Source: Silurus meridionalis
Lineage: Eukaryota; Chordata; Actinopteri; Siluriformes; Siluridae
DNA: 64,000 nt
Direction: 5' to 3'
Assembly: GCF_014805685.1 (NCBI RefSeq)
Contig: NC_060886.1
Coordinates: forward strand, 28,315,862-28,379,861
Each line of letters starts with the position of its first letter. The stretch's first letter is position 1. Positions 15,301-25,400 of this stretch are shown here, piece by piece. The notes below the pieces were generated by a model. That model made no database searches and was not told the DNA's origin. It saw only the letters and a list, made by a program, of their open reading frames with translations. Made by a program: the position numbers and the translations under genes.

Positions 15301-15424
15301 TATTATGACGTCATGAAACAGAGGAACCATAGCAACTTATATTTGCCATATATGAGAAACATTTTGGAAAAAAAACTTTGAAAAACTTCATATCCATAGG
15401 TGCTGGTTGAACATGTCCCCTTCC

Positions 15425-15481
<57 letters not shown>

Positions 15482-15586
15482 GTGAAGGTGTCATGCATGT
15501 AAGGATCTAATGCTGGAACAAAATATTTAGGATTTAAGTGAAGCCCTAGATCTGCGTGCGTGCGTGCGTGGGTGCGCGCGCGTGTT

Positions 15587-15635
<49 letters not shown>

Positions 15636-15768
15636 TCGAAGCAAACTCCGCAGATATGATCATATAATTGGGACATTGATAATTATGATGCTGATCAAAG
15701 TGCAAGAACTTACCAGATGAAGTCCAGAAGACCATCAGAGCTGAAATAAACACTCCAAAAAGCTTCAT
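239..15768 (-). CDS. ifnar1: IFNAR1/CRFB5-like class II cytokine receptor, 5' six exons (3' partial)
   Basis: Predicted exons are 15714-15768, 10343-10472, 7963-8153, 6994-7154, 3113-3257 and 239-396. They give 280 residues before the left edge of the window. The order is signal peptide (1-18), FNIII D1, FNIII D2, then a TM segment at about 235-255. D1 opens with 'APHNVTIQTLNMNYVLKW' and carries a 'VCDSSPDYSCDFSS' cysteine pair and 'LLRVRSQIGSDVSPW'. D2 opens with 'VIGPPSSVNITP'. These fit the teleost CRFB5 (IFNAR1) pattern, and phases run 1-2-1-0-1-0 as in its neighbours. Known role: CRFB5 is the shared short-chain subunit that pairs with IFNAR2-like chains to bind type I interferon at the plasma membrane and recruit TYK2. 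The cytoplasmic exon lies outside the window. IFNGR2 (CRFB6) is the main alternative; D1 and gene order favour IFNAR1. Confidence 0.78.
485..1085. repeat. Minisatellite, 'CTTACTGGCAATGGAC' units
   Basis: Degenerate tandem repeats of about 15 and 30 bp built from TTACTGG, CAATGGACCTT and TGCTGG blocks. They lie in the intron between ifnar1-like exons 5 and 6. ORFs across them are low-complexity by-products. Confidence 0.85.
1100..3100. other. Intron 5 of ifnar1-like gene, remainder
   Basis: AT-rich intronic sequence with a short GT run near 1557-1576 and AT-rich low-complexity DNA near 2978-3015. I see no exon and no recognisable element. Confidence 0.5.
3113..3257 (-). CDS. ifnar1: ifnar1-like exon 5: second half of FNIII D2
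   Basis: It encodes 'PNNVTSANNVVILPELENWT', then 'WYCVRVKSVDDYYKK' and 'FSPTYCTQTD'. The 'L.P.L..WTWYCV.V' block and terminal cysteine are the D2 C-terminal signature. GTAAGT donor, phases 0 to 1. Confidence 0.85.
3440..3560 (-). repeat. Dispersed repeat, inverted copy of the 12.78/14.58-kb family
   Basis: The reverse complement contains 'GATTCGCCTCTAGA' and 'CGCAACCCGGAAAAACTATC', the same core seen on the plus strand at 12780-12960 and 14575-14765. Class not recognised. Confidence 0.6.
4190..4515. repeat. Minisatellite, ~22-bp 'GAAATAAAGTCGGAATTTGCGA' units
   Basis: Units alternate between AAGTCGGAATTTGCGAGAAATA and AAGTAGGAATATGCGAGAAATT, becoming degenerate toward 4190. It lies in the intron between ifnar1-like exons 4 and 5. 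Confidence 0.8.
5460..6445 (+). mobile_element. RTE-type LINE fragment (reverse transcriptase 3' part), degenerate
   Basis: Plus-strand frames carry reverse-transcriptase remnants: 'CREQVEKSLERWRYVLERRG', 'MKVSRSETEYMCVNEREGSG', 'FRYLGSTVQSNGE', then in another frame 'VICDRRVSVRVKGKVYRTVV' and 'GVTRMDRIRN'. This is the C-terminal RT region of a LINE widespread in fish and probably RTE clade. Stops and frameshifts (for example at 5961-5963) and loss of the 5' part make it inactive. Its 3' tail 'GTGGCCCCTAACGG' resembles the tails of the SINE at 19.9 kb and the inverted fragment at 49.74 kb. It lies within an ifnar1-like intron in opposite orientation. Confidence 0.8.
5484..5574. repeat. Perfect 39-bp palindrome arms with 13-bp loop
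   Basis: Bases 5484-5522 are the exact reverse complement of 5536-5574, separated by 13 bp. The arms lie in the LINE fragment: the left arm reads as LINE coding sequence ('KDMYEDS'), and the right arm is its inverted copy inserted before 'GLHQGSALSP'-type sequence. Confidence 0.9.
6994..7154 (-). CDS. ifnar1: ifnar1-like exon 4: first half of FNIII D2
   Basis: It encodes 'AVIGPPSSVNITPVDGLLQV', 'DILDP' and 'YYFIQYWKRGSLMQ', the hinge and first strands of D2. Phases 1 to 0. The donor sits inside a GT/AC dinucleotide tract (GTGTGTATATG), which may weaken or shift splice-site choice. Confidence 0.85.
7963..8153 (-). CDS. ifnar1: ifnar1-like exon 3: second half of FNIII D1
   Basis: It encodes a basic loop 'KFKKKKPKSRQDWRSVC', then 'DYSCDFSSAELHYLG', 'LLRVRSQIG' and 'VILDFCPDRD'. 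The two cysteines around 'DSSPDYS' match the conserved D1 disulphide of class II receptors. Donor GTAAGA, phases 2 to 1. Confidence 0.85.
8870..9240. repeat. 'CTGTAACACTAA' minisatellite, array 1
   Basis: Degenerate 12-15-bp units such as CTGTAACACT, GCTGCAATGC and CACTGTAAC in intron 2 of the ifnar1-like gene. Confidence 0.8.
9300..9500 (+). repeat. Duplicate of the intron segment next to ifnar1-like exon 2
   Basis: Shares 'GAACTAAATAA', 'GGCCTCGG', 'GATGCAAAAATGCAAC', 'AAACAGCATATGACAATC' and 'CTATTCATCAG' in the same order with 10140-10340. Each copy borders a CTGTAACACT array, so array and flank were apparently duplicated together. Confidence 0.75.
9575..10095. repeat. 'CTGTAACACTGATACACTGGAATA' minisatellite, array 2
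   Basis: Related to array 1 but organised in longer units of about 45 bp (CTGTAACACTGA, ACACTGGAATA, CTGTAATG). ORFs through it, on either strand, are repeat artefacts. Confidence 0.85.
10343..10472 (-). CDS. ifnar1: ifnar1-like exon 2: first half of FNIII D1
   Basis: CAG acceptor at 10473-10475 and GTAAGA donor. It encodes 'VCGALRAPHNVTIQTLNMNY' and continues through a 'VLKWAWDPE' strand to 'GNVTFTTQYM', the A-C strand region of D1. It is 130 bp with phases 1 to 2, exactly the size of exon 2 in the neighbouring gene at 38636-38765. Confidence 0.85.
12780..12960 (+). repeat. Dispersed repeat, copy 1 (CGCCTCTAGAGGCTGCTATC core)
   Basis: Closely matches 14575-14765 over about 180 bp: 'CGCCTCTAGAGGCTGCTATC', 'GCAACCCGGAAAAACTATCT', 'GTCGTATAGCTGAACCAGAG', then 'ATTCTATTTAAATATGA'. 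Class unknown. Confidence 0.75.
14575..14765 (+). repeat. Dispersed repeat, copy 2
   Basis: Second plus-strand copy of the element at 12780-12960; an inverted third copy is at 3440-3560. Confidence 0.75.
15427..15478. repeat. (GT)n microsatellite
   Basis: About 25 uninterrupted GT units in intron 1 of the ifnar1-like gene. A compound GCGT/GCGC tract and second run follow. Confidence 0.95.
15554..15631. repeat. Compound (GCGT)n (GC)n (GT)n microsatellite
   Basis: TGCGTGCGTGCGTG, then GCGCGCGCGTG, then about 21 GT units. Confidence 0.9.
15714..15768 (-). CDS. ifnar1: ifnar1-like exon 1: start codon and signal peptide
   Basis: ATG at 15768-15766 opens 'MKLFGVFISALMVFWTSS', a hydrophobic signal peptide, followed by a GTAAGT donor. 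The exon is 55 bp and ends in phase 1, like exon 1 of the il10rb-like gene. A CCAAT/E-box/YY1-like promoter block lies about 200-290 bp upstream. Confidence 0.8.
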
Positions 15769-15954
15769 GTTCGACTAACTCTGAAGACCTGGAACAACCT
15801 GGTTACCTGAGGATTATCTAAACGTAGTCAAACATCTGGCACATCTGCGATATTTGCAACTTGGGATCGATCTGATTAAAATCGCTCACTTCGATCAGCG
15901 TCTATTCTGCTTCATGTTCTTCATCCGCATTCCAAACACCGACGCTCTCGCTCC

Positions 15955-16060
15955 CTCTTTCTGCATCCTGATTGGCTAGTGGGTCACGTGGCCAACATGG
16001 CGGACATAGTGTCAATCCGGAGCACTAGCCAATCGCAGTGCAGAGGGGGCGGGAATTGCA
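15955..16060 (-). promoter_or_regulatory. Putative promoter block of ifnar1-like gene (CCAAT, CACGTG, YY1-like)
   Basis: Within about 100 bp: GATTGGCT (CCAAT inverted), GGTCACGTGGCC (E-box of USF type), AACATGGCGGAC (YY1-like) and AGCCAATCG (second CCAAT). The block is GC-richer than its surroundings and lies about 190-290 bp upstream of the start codon. No TATA or ISRE was seen, unlike the il10rb-like promoter. Confidence 0.45.
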
Positions 16061-16384
16061 TTGAAGTCGCGTTTCAGGTGTGTTCTTGCTTCCTGTGTAT
16101 GGATTGTGTAAGGAGAGCGCCACCTGGTGTGTTCCTCTCAAGGGCTGAATACAATGCAGGATTTCTCAACCGCTGGATAAAACAAATACCGCCACCAGTT
16201 TAATAAAAAACCTCCACGTGTTTAGCACGTGTTGTCAAAACCAACATGGCCGCCAGGGGCGGGTCTAGAAACTATTTCTGGGGTGGAACAGGAGTGGCAT
16301 GAGAATCATGAGGAGTGGGAACTAGTAATTGGAAGATCTAGGGTTAGGGTTACTCAAGTTCATGCAAATGAACTTCAGTAACAT

Positions 16385-16655
16385 CAGATTCTTAATCCAT
16401 AGGGTTTAATATAATGTTGGCCCACCCTTTGCAGCTAGAACAGCTTCAACTCTTCTGGGAAGGCTTTCCACAAAGTTTAGGAGTGTGTTAATGGGAATTT
16501 TTTGACTGTTCTTCCAGAAGCACATTTGTGAGGTCAGACACTGATGTTGGATGAGAAGGCCTGGATTGCAGTCTCCGGTGAAATTCATCCCAAAGATGTT
16601 CTATCAGGTTGAGGTCAGGACTCTGGGCAGGCCAGTCAGTTTCTTTCACACCAAA
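16385..16655 (+). mobile_element. Tc1/mariner-like DNA transposon remnant
   Basis: Contains 'GTTGGCCCACCCTTTGCAGC', 'CAGCTTCAACTCTTCTGGGA' and 'TTCTATCAGGTTGAGGTCAG', hallmarks of an abundant fish element whose termini read CACTATATTGCCAAAAGTATT. No transposase reading frame remains. Confidence 0.7.
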
Positions 16656-16799
16656 CACCAAACTGGGACCACAACCTTAGGCTACCACCTCACTATTTCT
16701 ATTTATACAAAACCTAGAAACATAAAAAAAGAAAAAAAAGAAAACAGTCACCAGTTTTGCTTTGTATACAGTAATTGTACTTCGGGCACTTGTTTAAAA

Positions 16800-17150
16800 C
16801 AAATAACGTTATTAGCGACGAGTTGTTCATGAACGATATGCTCATTTTGAACGAGTCTTTAATTTGACTCAGAAGAACGAGTAGTCTCAGAGTGATTCGT
16901 TCACACGCATAAGCAAAAAATCGCAAAATCTCCAAAAGTTATGTAAAGGAAAAAGAATTGATTAGTTTACTTCTCTACTCGTCGAGCCAGAGTCGTTTGT
17001 TCTTCTATCATGTGACTCCCATAGATGCTATAAAGATGATTAAAGATATGAAATATATTAAATGATTCCAAAAAGATTCGTTCATTTTGATGAACGAGAT
17101 TCATAGAACCGAATCGCTAAGATAATCCGATCTCCCATCACTAATTGTCG
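16800..17150. mobile_element. hAT-like non-autonomous element remnant
   Basis: Contains 'GAACGAGTCTTTAATTTGAC' and 'GATTCGTTCATTTTGATGAA' followed by 'CGATCTCCCATCACTAAT'-type sequence, a pattern common in fish hAT derivatives. Ends not defined. Confidence 0.45.
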
Positions 17151-19252
17151 TTAGCTCGGCTACACTGTAAAAATTTGTTTTGATAAGGTTTTTCTCATTA
17201 CTTTAAAATACGAACTTTAGTAAGTTTAAGATTATAATGATATAAATAGAAATTATAATAGAAATTATTCACTTAGACACTAAAATGCCATAAATTTCAG
17301 TGTAAAATCCAATTTTTTTTTCAAACACTGTTGTCCATATTTGTGAGAATGTTAAAGGTAAGTCAGATAATTGTATTGTTGAATGTTAACTGCTAATTTC
17401 ATGCCTTTGTGTTTAGTATTTAAAAAATAATAATAATGTTAAAACTCTGAGTATGTTGTTTTCAAGTACCTACTAAATATCAAAATGATGCTATTTTTAA
17501 ATTATTTAATGACAACAATTGTATGAAAAAGCAGTAATCCCACTTTTACCTTGTAAACATACAATATGTTGGTGTAGATAACGGTTTTATACTGTATAAT
17601 TACATGTAGTAACAGTACTATACTGTAAATAGTGATTAGAGTAGTAATCCCGGCAACCTAGAAATACTGGCAACCCAGTGAAAGTGGTGTAAACTTACAC
17701 CAAAAAGATTGACAGTAAAGTGTTGTGTGAAGTGAATAAGGAACCAACTTAGTGAACACACCCAGATTTATTATACCACAAAGCAGAAAAAACACAAAAT
17801 ACACACTGATCAGGTCAAACAAGGATTAGTAACAAGTCAGATAATTATACACAAATGAATACAAGCTTTACACACAATGAAAAAAAAAAATTGTCAGCTC
17901 GCGGTCACTTTAATTAAGGTTTGTGTCAGAAAAAAAAGTATAAAATGTGCACTGAGGATCGTCAGGAACAGGACTGAGAGTTGCTGTTAATCGAAATTAA
18001 GTTGTTCTCCAGGTTTTGTTGGTCAGAGATGACATCAAGCATGTCATAAAAATAAATATTAATCTGAGGAAGGGTTTACAGCAAGCAATTAATTATGGAA
18101 GAAGAAAAGTAAGTTTGTTTTGCATACCAGGAATAATAGGGTTGCCAAATAATTAAAACATTTACTCGTTATTAATCGCACGATCGTCATGAGTCAACTG
18201 ATTTGAGACTTGGCGAGTTTATTTGTAAATATTTGCTTTAATATCTGAGGAAAAGGACGTTGTAAATAAATGTGTGTAAAAATTGTTTACATTTTGCGTA
18301 GCTGGCAATACCTGTGTTTGATCATGTGCTCTCTGCCATATATATATATATATATATATACTGTATAGCTTATACAGTACAGTATTATACTATAGTGTAA
18401 ATTGCTCTGTTTTGCTAAATTATGTACTGTAATTTGTTCAATTACTAGCAAATGACAGTATAATACCCCTTCACCATTCTTTAAGGCCACATAAGATATT
18501 TTTTAGTTACTATGGGGTCATCGGAAACCCGGGGAATACCTGTGTAATATGTAATACGCCCTGGTCCCCAATTCTTTCCAATACGCATCGATCAATAATA
18601 AGAACCCATAGATAAACATATTCATACTTTGTTGAAAAAGGGCTAAACGTGGAGCTCGTAGCTGTTCATTTCGCCCCGTGTCACACGTACAAGATAACAA
18701 TAACGAACGTGTCAAACTTACAAAAGTACTCATAATTCTGTTGGAGAAATGCAGGTTAACACACACAACAAACACAAGGGTCTATATTTTGATTACAACC
18801 CATCCGCAATAGTGTATTAGCAATAGTAATAGTAAGGCGATTAGTAACAGCTTTACTTCAAAAGTAATTTTAATGAAATAAAAAAGACAATTCTCCTAAT
18901 ATATAAAGTGCAATATATATAAAAAATGTACTTCAATGAATATTTCACTCACTTTTACAAAAAACTTTCACAGAAACGTGATGATAAAAATTGGTCTTAC
19001 AAAATACTGAATCATGAAGCTTTTTCGATCCTTTATATGATCAATTGAAATGAAAGGTTTCCGATGACAAAACAAAGAAGTCCTTGCAAATGTATAAAAG
19101 TAGACAAATTCTGAAAAGTTGTTGTAGAACAAGCTGATTCACTGCACCTCGTTTTTTTGCCGGAGCGCTTTTATACCATAGAAAAAAAGTCCATGACTGC
19201 AAGCTCTGTTTTACCTCTTGTTAGAAGCAAATGTCCTTCATGTCTGCCTGTG

Positions 19253-19402
19253 TTAAGACTGTGATGGCTTTGAGCTTTCCTTCTGCATGGATTTAGGAGG
19301 AACATCTTGAAAAGTGATGATGCTGAACTCATGGTAAGGCTCCTTGAGCGGAGTGTTGTTCTGCATGGCCAGGATGGATGATGTGGGACGCTCCAACAGG
19401 TA
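19253..19402 (-). CDS. il10rb: il10rb-like cytoplasmic tail exon
   Basis: T-rich acceptor then 'YLLERPTSSILAMQNNTPLK', 'EPYHEFSIITFQDVPPKSM' and stop TAA at 19253-19255; 49 residues. The short tail with 'YL..P....L' and an 'EFSIITFQD' end agrees with the short tails of IL10RB and IFNGR2. One tyrosine besides the first residue. Confidence 0.85.
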   Translation of the reverse strand, partial: YLLERPTSSILAMQNNTPLKEPYHEFSIITFQDVPPKSMQKESSKPSQS

Positions 19403-22400
19403 CTGAACAAAAAAAAATTAGTTTCAAATGAAATTTTTGGGTTGTGAGGAGAAGAAAAAAATAAACCTGGCAGCATGATAAAGGTGCCTGACCACAGGAT
19501 GTAGACGTCTCGGAAGGAACGAGCGTCTGGAACTGTACTGGAGTGACAATATATCTTTGTGATAGTTCTTTCTCTTTGAATTTCTCAGGCGATGTCCACA
19601 CTTATTTGTTTTCGTTTGAAAACGCATATCATTCTGTCTGTATTGGTGACGTTTTCAATTGACAAAAGTGGATGCATCTTAAAACGCCACTTTTACAGTG
19701 TGGACTGTGGAAACGGAGGCTTTTGAAAAACGGCGACGCATTTTGTAGCGTGAGGTTTAAAAAAACAAACAAACTGAAAGTAAATAAACGGCGGACGGAT
19801 ATGAGGCAGGTCGATGAACGACTTTTGGAAAATGATTGCTAACGATAGTATGGAGCGTTTTTAGATGTAGACGCGGTTTTCGAATTAATACGTATTAGTG
19901 TAGGTTTATTCTGAAAGTTCCCTGGTGGTCTAGAGGTTATAATGCGGCACTCTCAACGCTGCGTTCCGGGTTCGATCCCCGGTCAGGGAACCGACCCCAG
20001 CCATTAGGGTTGCACAAGCCTTAGTGCCGGTCCCAAGCCCGGATAAATGGGGAGGGTTGTGTTAGGAAGGACATCCAGCGTAAAAACATGTGCCAAATCA
20101 AACATGCGGATGATCCGCTGTGGCGACCCCTAACGGGAGAGATTACATATTCTATGTAATTTTACTGACCTTCCTCCACAGAGACACACACACTTACCTG
20201 TTTAAAGTGCTCTGGTAGTTTGCCTTTTGGGCGCAGATATCTGATTCCTCTGTAGCCACCCCACACAGCCATGGTAATCAGGAGGACAGAAATCAGAGTG
20301 ACCAGAAAACTGACAAGCAGCACCACCAAGATCAGCCACATCTCCACCTCGTCTACAGAGGATGATCACAATAACACAACAATGAATAGACTTTTATTTT
20401 ATCCTCACGTTTTATCCTCACGTTGAGAGCAAAAAAATATGGGAGAACAATCTAGAAATAATGAGAAGGTCAACAATATTAATTATAATAATAATGTGGT
20501 TTTCGCCAATTGTGTACGTTCCTGATGAAATTCCTCCAAACCTCTTCTGGCTCTCAACGGAAAATGACCAAACCAACCGTTTTACACTTTAGATTCAATC
20601 ATCAGAGTTGATGATGGATCATAATGGATCATATGATGAGGGATCATAATGATGGAAATAATTTCATCAGTGTAGAATAAATAATTGTACATGTAGATAT
20701 AGGTGGCGAGTCGGAGCTTAAGGTTTGGAGTAGGGAAGTGGTGGGTCAGTGGATAAAAAGGTGGACTTCTGCTCATGGGTTCAAATACCAGCACCACCAA
20801 GTGGCTACTGCTGGGCCTTTAAGCAAGGACCTTCAACCTCATTTGCTGTATATCTGAGATGACTACCAAATGCTGTGAAAGAGTACTTTTTGCCCAAGAA
20901 CTTGTTTGAGACCAATGCGACGTTGCAGAAAATGCTTTATAAACTCAAGTTCTGAGAATTTTAGTGTGTCAGAGAATGCCAGCATTGAGCTCGACTACTG
21001 GTGTGGAAAATCCTCATCTAATGTTCTAAGTGTATGAGAGTGTGTGTTGTGAATATTATGCCAAAGAAGAATGTTTCTAAGCAAGACACTTACCACTGGC
21101 AGTGTTCATTTCACAGGTTATGTTACTCGGGAGGCTTTTTTTTTTATAATCCAGATTGATCTCCACTCTCATGCAATAGAGCGTTTCCAGTAAAAGGTTT
21201 GTGAGCATCACTCGGCTCTGGTCCACCATCTTCTCCTGCGAAGATTCACCAACATTAGGAATCATTGTATAATTTGACTTATTTGTGTAAAGCCAAGATG
21301 CCCTAACTAGTGCCAGTGGGCCAAGCTACACATATGTACCGTATTTTTCGGACTATAAGCCGCTACTTTTTTTCCACGTTTTGAACCCCGCGGCTTAAAC
21401 AACGAAGACAGAGGTTCCCAAAACTCGTGCTTTTTTATTTTTCTTGGCAACAGCGTTACGGGTTAGTCAAAGAAACTTAGAAATGAGCATCAGAAAATAA
21501 TAAGGACATATTCCTCGGTCTTGCACACATGCAGTAATAGCGGAAAAATGCGGCGACAGGCTATTCCCAAAATACCGCTATGCTCCTAAATGAGCCACAA
21601 CATATTTCACCCGTGTAACAGACACTGTCTTTCGTTAAAGCCTGTGTAAAGTTCATTAGTTTCATTGTAGACACCTGTGGCTTACAGACAGGTGCGGCGT
21701 ATTTATGTTTAAAATAAAAATCTTTGCCAAATTCAGTGGGTGCGGCTTATATATGGGTGCGCTTTATAGTCCGGAAATTACGGTATGTACACACACTATA
21801 TGAATTCGTGAATTGGTGTCTTTTTTAGACTGAACTGGGATGTTTGGATGCTGTCACCCCCCTACTCTCATTCCCATAAAGGTAGTGTGGATGGTACTTT
21901 GAAGCTGGATTTTAACTATAATTAATACGTGGTGGTATCAAAAAGTTTCGAGACTAATGGTGCAAACCCGAAAATAAAGATCGAATCGCCGTTTTAACAC
22001 TTGATGCGCTTTGAAAAGAAGACTTTCAGGACACAATTCTGAAGTGGCAGGAACGTTGGGAACGTTGTATTGCTTTACAAGGGGACTATTTTTAAAGTGA
22101 TAGGGTGTAATCGGGAAATAAATAACGTACTTTCTTATAAACAGAGATAGTCTCGAAACCTTTGGATGAAAGTGCATTAGTTAAGCATATTACAGTCATG
22201 TTATTTATTTATTTATAAATATTATAAAACTATAAATAAGGGGACTTGTGATAACATTTATTTTAATATAATACAGTTTGGTATAAATGCAGCGGTTTCT
22301 TTTGGCTCTTAATCAAGTCAGATCTTTGGCCCCATCATACTGTAGAAAAATGTTTGAGCACCTCAACTTGCAAAAATTGGACACTAGAAAAGTGTAGAAA

Positions 22401-25400
22401 CCAAGAGATCATTATTAAGATATAGAAGTGAAAAAAAAAAACAGAAAAGAAAAGAAAAGGCAGATCGTTACCTGTTCCATCTCTCCTTTTGCCCAGTAAT
22501 GAATGTGATAGATAATTTTCGTATAATGATCCTTAAGGCTGCCTTTTCTCAGAACGGGTCGGTGATGTCGACCTCCATTTTCCTTTCCGCTCTGCAGCTT
22601 CACGCTTGGCGGTCCAATAACAGCTGCGGAAAATGACATGATCGTTCGTGACGGTGAAGTTTTTTGATCGAGAAATTGAGAACAAACCAGAATCAGACCT
22701 CAAATTCTTCTCTGCCTTAAATCAGCTCTCAAACATCCGATTTTTTGCAAAAAAACCCCCCCAACAACACAATTTTATTTCCAACATCAAGAAAAGTCTA
22801 CTCACTAATTGTTTCCAAAGGTTCACAATTAATTTCTGTCCAAGCAGAGCTTTTCCCATCGAGTTCTGTTCTCACACGGAGTATGTAGTTCCCGTAAGGG
22901 GAGACGTCATCGGTTAAATCGTAGCTCGGCGACGAAATGTTCACACAAACTCTTTTGAACGAATCCCATGATCTAATAAGAAAGAGGATCACACCGCGTT
23001 ACGACTTGGAACATCATCGAGAGGGTTTTTATTAGCATTCGTTATATAGTTAAATAATATACAGTCACTGGCAGTTGTGAACAGTAATGAAGTAAATGTA
23101 ATTGGTTGCTGTACTTCAGTAGCTTTTTAGCTACTGAAGCGAGCATCAGTTCTGTGGGTAGAAACCCGCTGTCTAAGACAAATTTAGACTATAGAGTTTT
23201 TCAAGCTGACTAAAAGGTTGATTCAAATAAAAATCCGCGTTTTACATCTGTCAAACTGAAACACGTCGCGAAAAACAAAACTAGAAGTGAGTCAGCAACA
23301 AACAAGGCGGTGCATGTATATAATAATTAAATCTATTCAATATTTCAAAATGAACCTGCTGATCAAAACTATAAGATTTTTTTCTTGACCTCTATTTTAA
23401 GGTCTATATAATAATTTTTATTTATTTATTTTTAATTAATATTCATTTCCCAGTAACGTTAATGCACAAGATCACATTTCTAGGCTTTCTATACTGTAAA
23501 TCACGAAAGTGTGATTAATTATTATGGTTGTAAGGTTTTCCTTCTAAAGCTCGTTCACATGTCAAGCGTCATTTCGGCTCACTTGTACTCGGCTGTATAT
23601 TTCAAGTCCTTCCCAGAGGTCGTCTCCGGTGGATCCCATTCCAAAATGAGACCAATGTTCTCTGTTTTTATTCGCAAATTCCGAGGGGTAGGGACTTCAT
23701 CTGAAGGTGGAGAAAAAACACACACACACACACAGCAGGTATATATCTTATTTTGTATTTCTTAGATGGCAATGTGGTAAAATCCTATCTAAAGCAAGGT
23801 TTATGCAAAGCCAAGAAAAGTTTGACATAAATTTGACAAAATACCAAAAATCTGTATAATTGAATACAAAAATAAATATAATACTTATCTATAGGAAAGT
23901 TCTGTAAATATGCTTTACTTCTTTATACCAGCTTTGAATTGCACATAATTCCAGTTTACTTGTATAAAAAAACACTTCCAGAATATGATGCATTGACTTC
24001 AAGGTGTAGATTCCCACTGCCATCTGTTGAGATTGGTGTGGTTTTTAGACCTTTTATAAATGTCTGTATACTTTTTGTCTATATAATGCATGCCACCAAG
24101 TGGCTACTGCTGGGCCTTTAAGCAAGGACCTTCAACCTCATTTGCTGTATATCTGAGATGACTACCAAATGCTGTGAAAGAGTACTTTTTGCCCAAGAAC
24201 TTGTTTGAGACCAATGCGACGTTGCAGAAAATGCTTTATAAACTCAAGTTCTGAGAATTTTAGTGTGTCAGAGAATGCCAGCATTGAGCTCGACTACTGG
24301 TGTGGAAAATCCTCATCTAATGTTCTAAGTGTATGAGAGTGTGTGTTGTGAATATTATGCCAAAGAAGAATGTTTCTAAGCAAGACACTTACCACTGGCA
24401 GTGTTCATTTCACAGGTTATGTTACTCGGGAGGCTTTTTTTTTTATAATCCAGATTGATCTCCACTCTCATGCAATAGAGCGTTTCCAGTAAAAGGTTTG
24501 TGAGCATCACTCGGCTCTGGTCCACCATCTTCTCCTGCGAAGATTCACCAACATTAGGAATCATTGTATAATTCGACTTATTTGTGTAAAGCCAAGATGC
24601 CCTAACTAGTGCCAGTGGGCCAAGCTACACATATGTACCGTATTTTTCGGACTATAAGCCGCTACTTTTTTTCCACGTTTTGAACCCCGCGGCTTAAACA
24701 ACGAAGACAGAGGTTCCCAAAACTCGTGCTTTTTTATTTTTCTTGGCAACAGCGTTACGGGTTAGTCAAAGAAACTTAGAAATGAGCATCAGAAAATAAT
24801 AAGGACATATTCCTCGGTCTTGCACACATGCAGTAATAGCGGAAAAATGCGGCGACAGGCTATTCCCAAAATACCGCTATGCTCCTAAATGAGCCACAAC
24901 ATATTTCACCCGTGTAACAGACACTGTCTTTCGTTAAAGCCTGTGTAAAGTTCATTAGTTTCATTGTAGACACCTGCGGCTTACAGACAGGTGCGGCGTA
25001 TTTATGTTTAAAATAAAAATCTTTGCCAAATTCAGTGGGTGCGGCTTATATATGGGTGCGCTTTATAGTCCGGAAATTACGGTATGTACACACACTATAT
25101 GAATTCGTGAATTGGTGTCTTTTTTAGACTGAACTGGGATGTTTGGATGCTGTCACCCCCCTACTCTCATTCCCATAAAGGTAGTGTGGATGGTACTTTG
25201 AAGCTGGATTTTAACTATAATTAATACGTGGTGGTATCAAAAAGTTTCGAGACTAATGGTGCAAACCCGAAAATAAAGATCGAATCGCCGTTTTAACACT
25301 TGATGCGCTTTGAAAAGAAGACTTTCAGGACACAATTCTGAAGTGGCAGGAACGTTGGGAACGTTGTATTGCTTTACAAGGGACTATTTTTAAAGTGATA

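Larger units (their letters stand above)
10473..15713. other. Intron 1 of ifnar1-like gene
   Basis: Long AT-rich intron holding dispersed repeats (12780-12960, 14575-14765), a poly-T run near 13603-13620 and two GT microsatellites. Apparent ORFs at 10658-11107 and 12757-13137 have no recognisable domain. No exon seen. Confidence 0.5.
16061..19252. other. Intergenic: ifnar1-like 5' side to il10rb-like 3' end
   Basis: No gene recognised. Contains a Tc1/mariner-like remnant, hAT-like sequence and a short TA run near 18338-18360. A plus-strand ORF at 15979-16203 resembles nothing known to me. Confidence 0.5.
20794..23912. repeat. 3.1-kb tandem duplication, copy A
   Basis: Matches 24093-27213 with only scattered single-base differences and 1-bp indels over about 3.12 kb. 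It contains ectodomain exons 2'-5' of the il10rb-like gene, a TIR transposon and a mariner fragment. The low-coordinate breakpoint lies inside a tRNA-type SINE. Confidence 0.95.

Noticed and set aside
15979..16203. 74-codon plus-strand ORF in the promoter region
   Set aside because: ATG coincides with the YY1/E-box block and the peptide resembles nothing known; more likely a chance ORF in GC-richer promoter sequence.
19918..19990. Second tRNA-Glu gene
   Set aside because: The tRNA-like head has a disturbed anticodon arm (CACTCTCAACGCTG) and is joined to a SINE body and RTE-type tail, so it is a SINE, not a tRNA gene.
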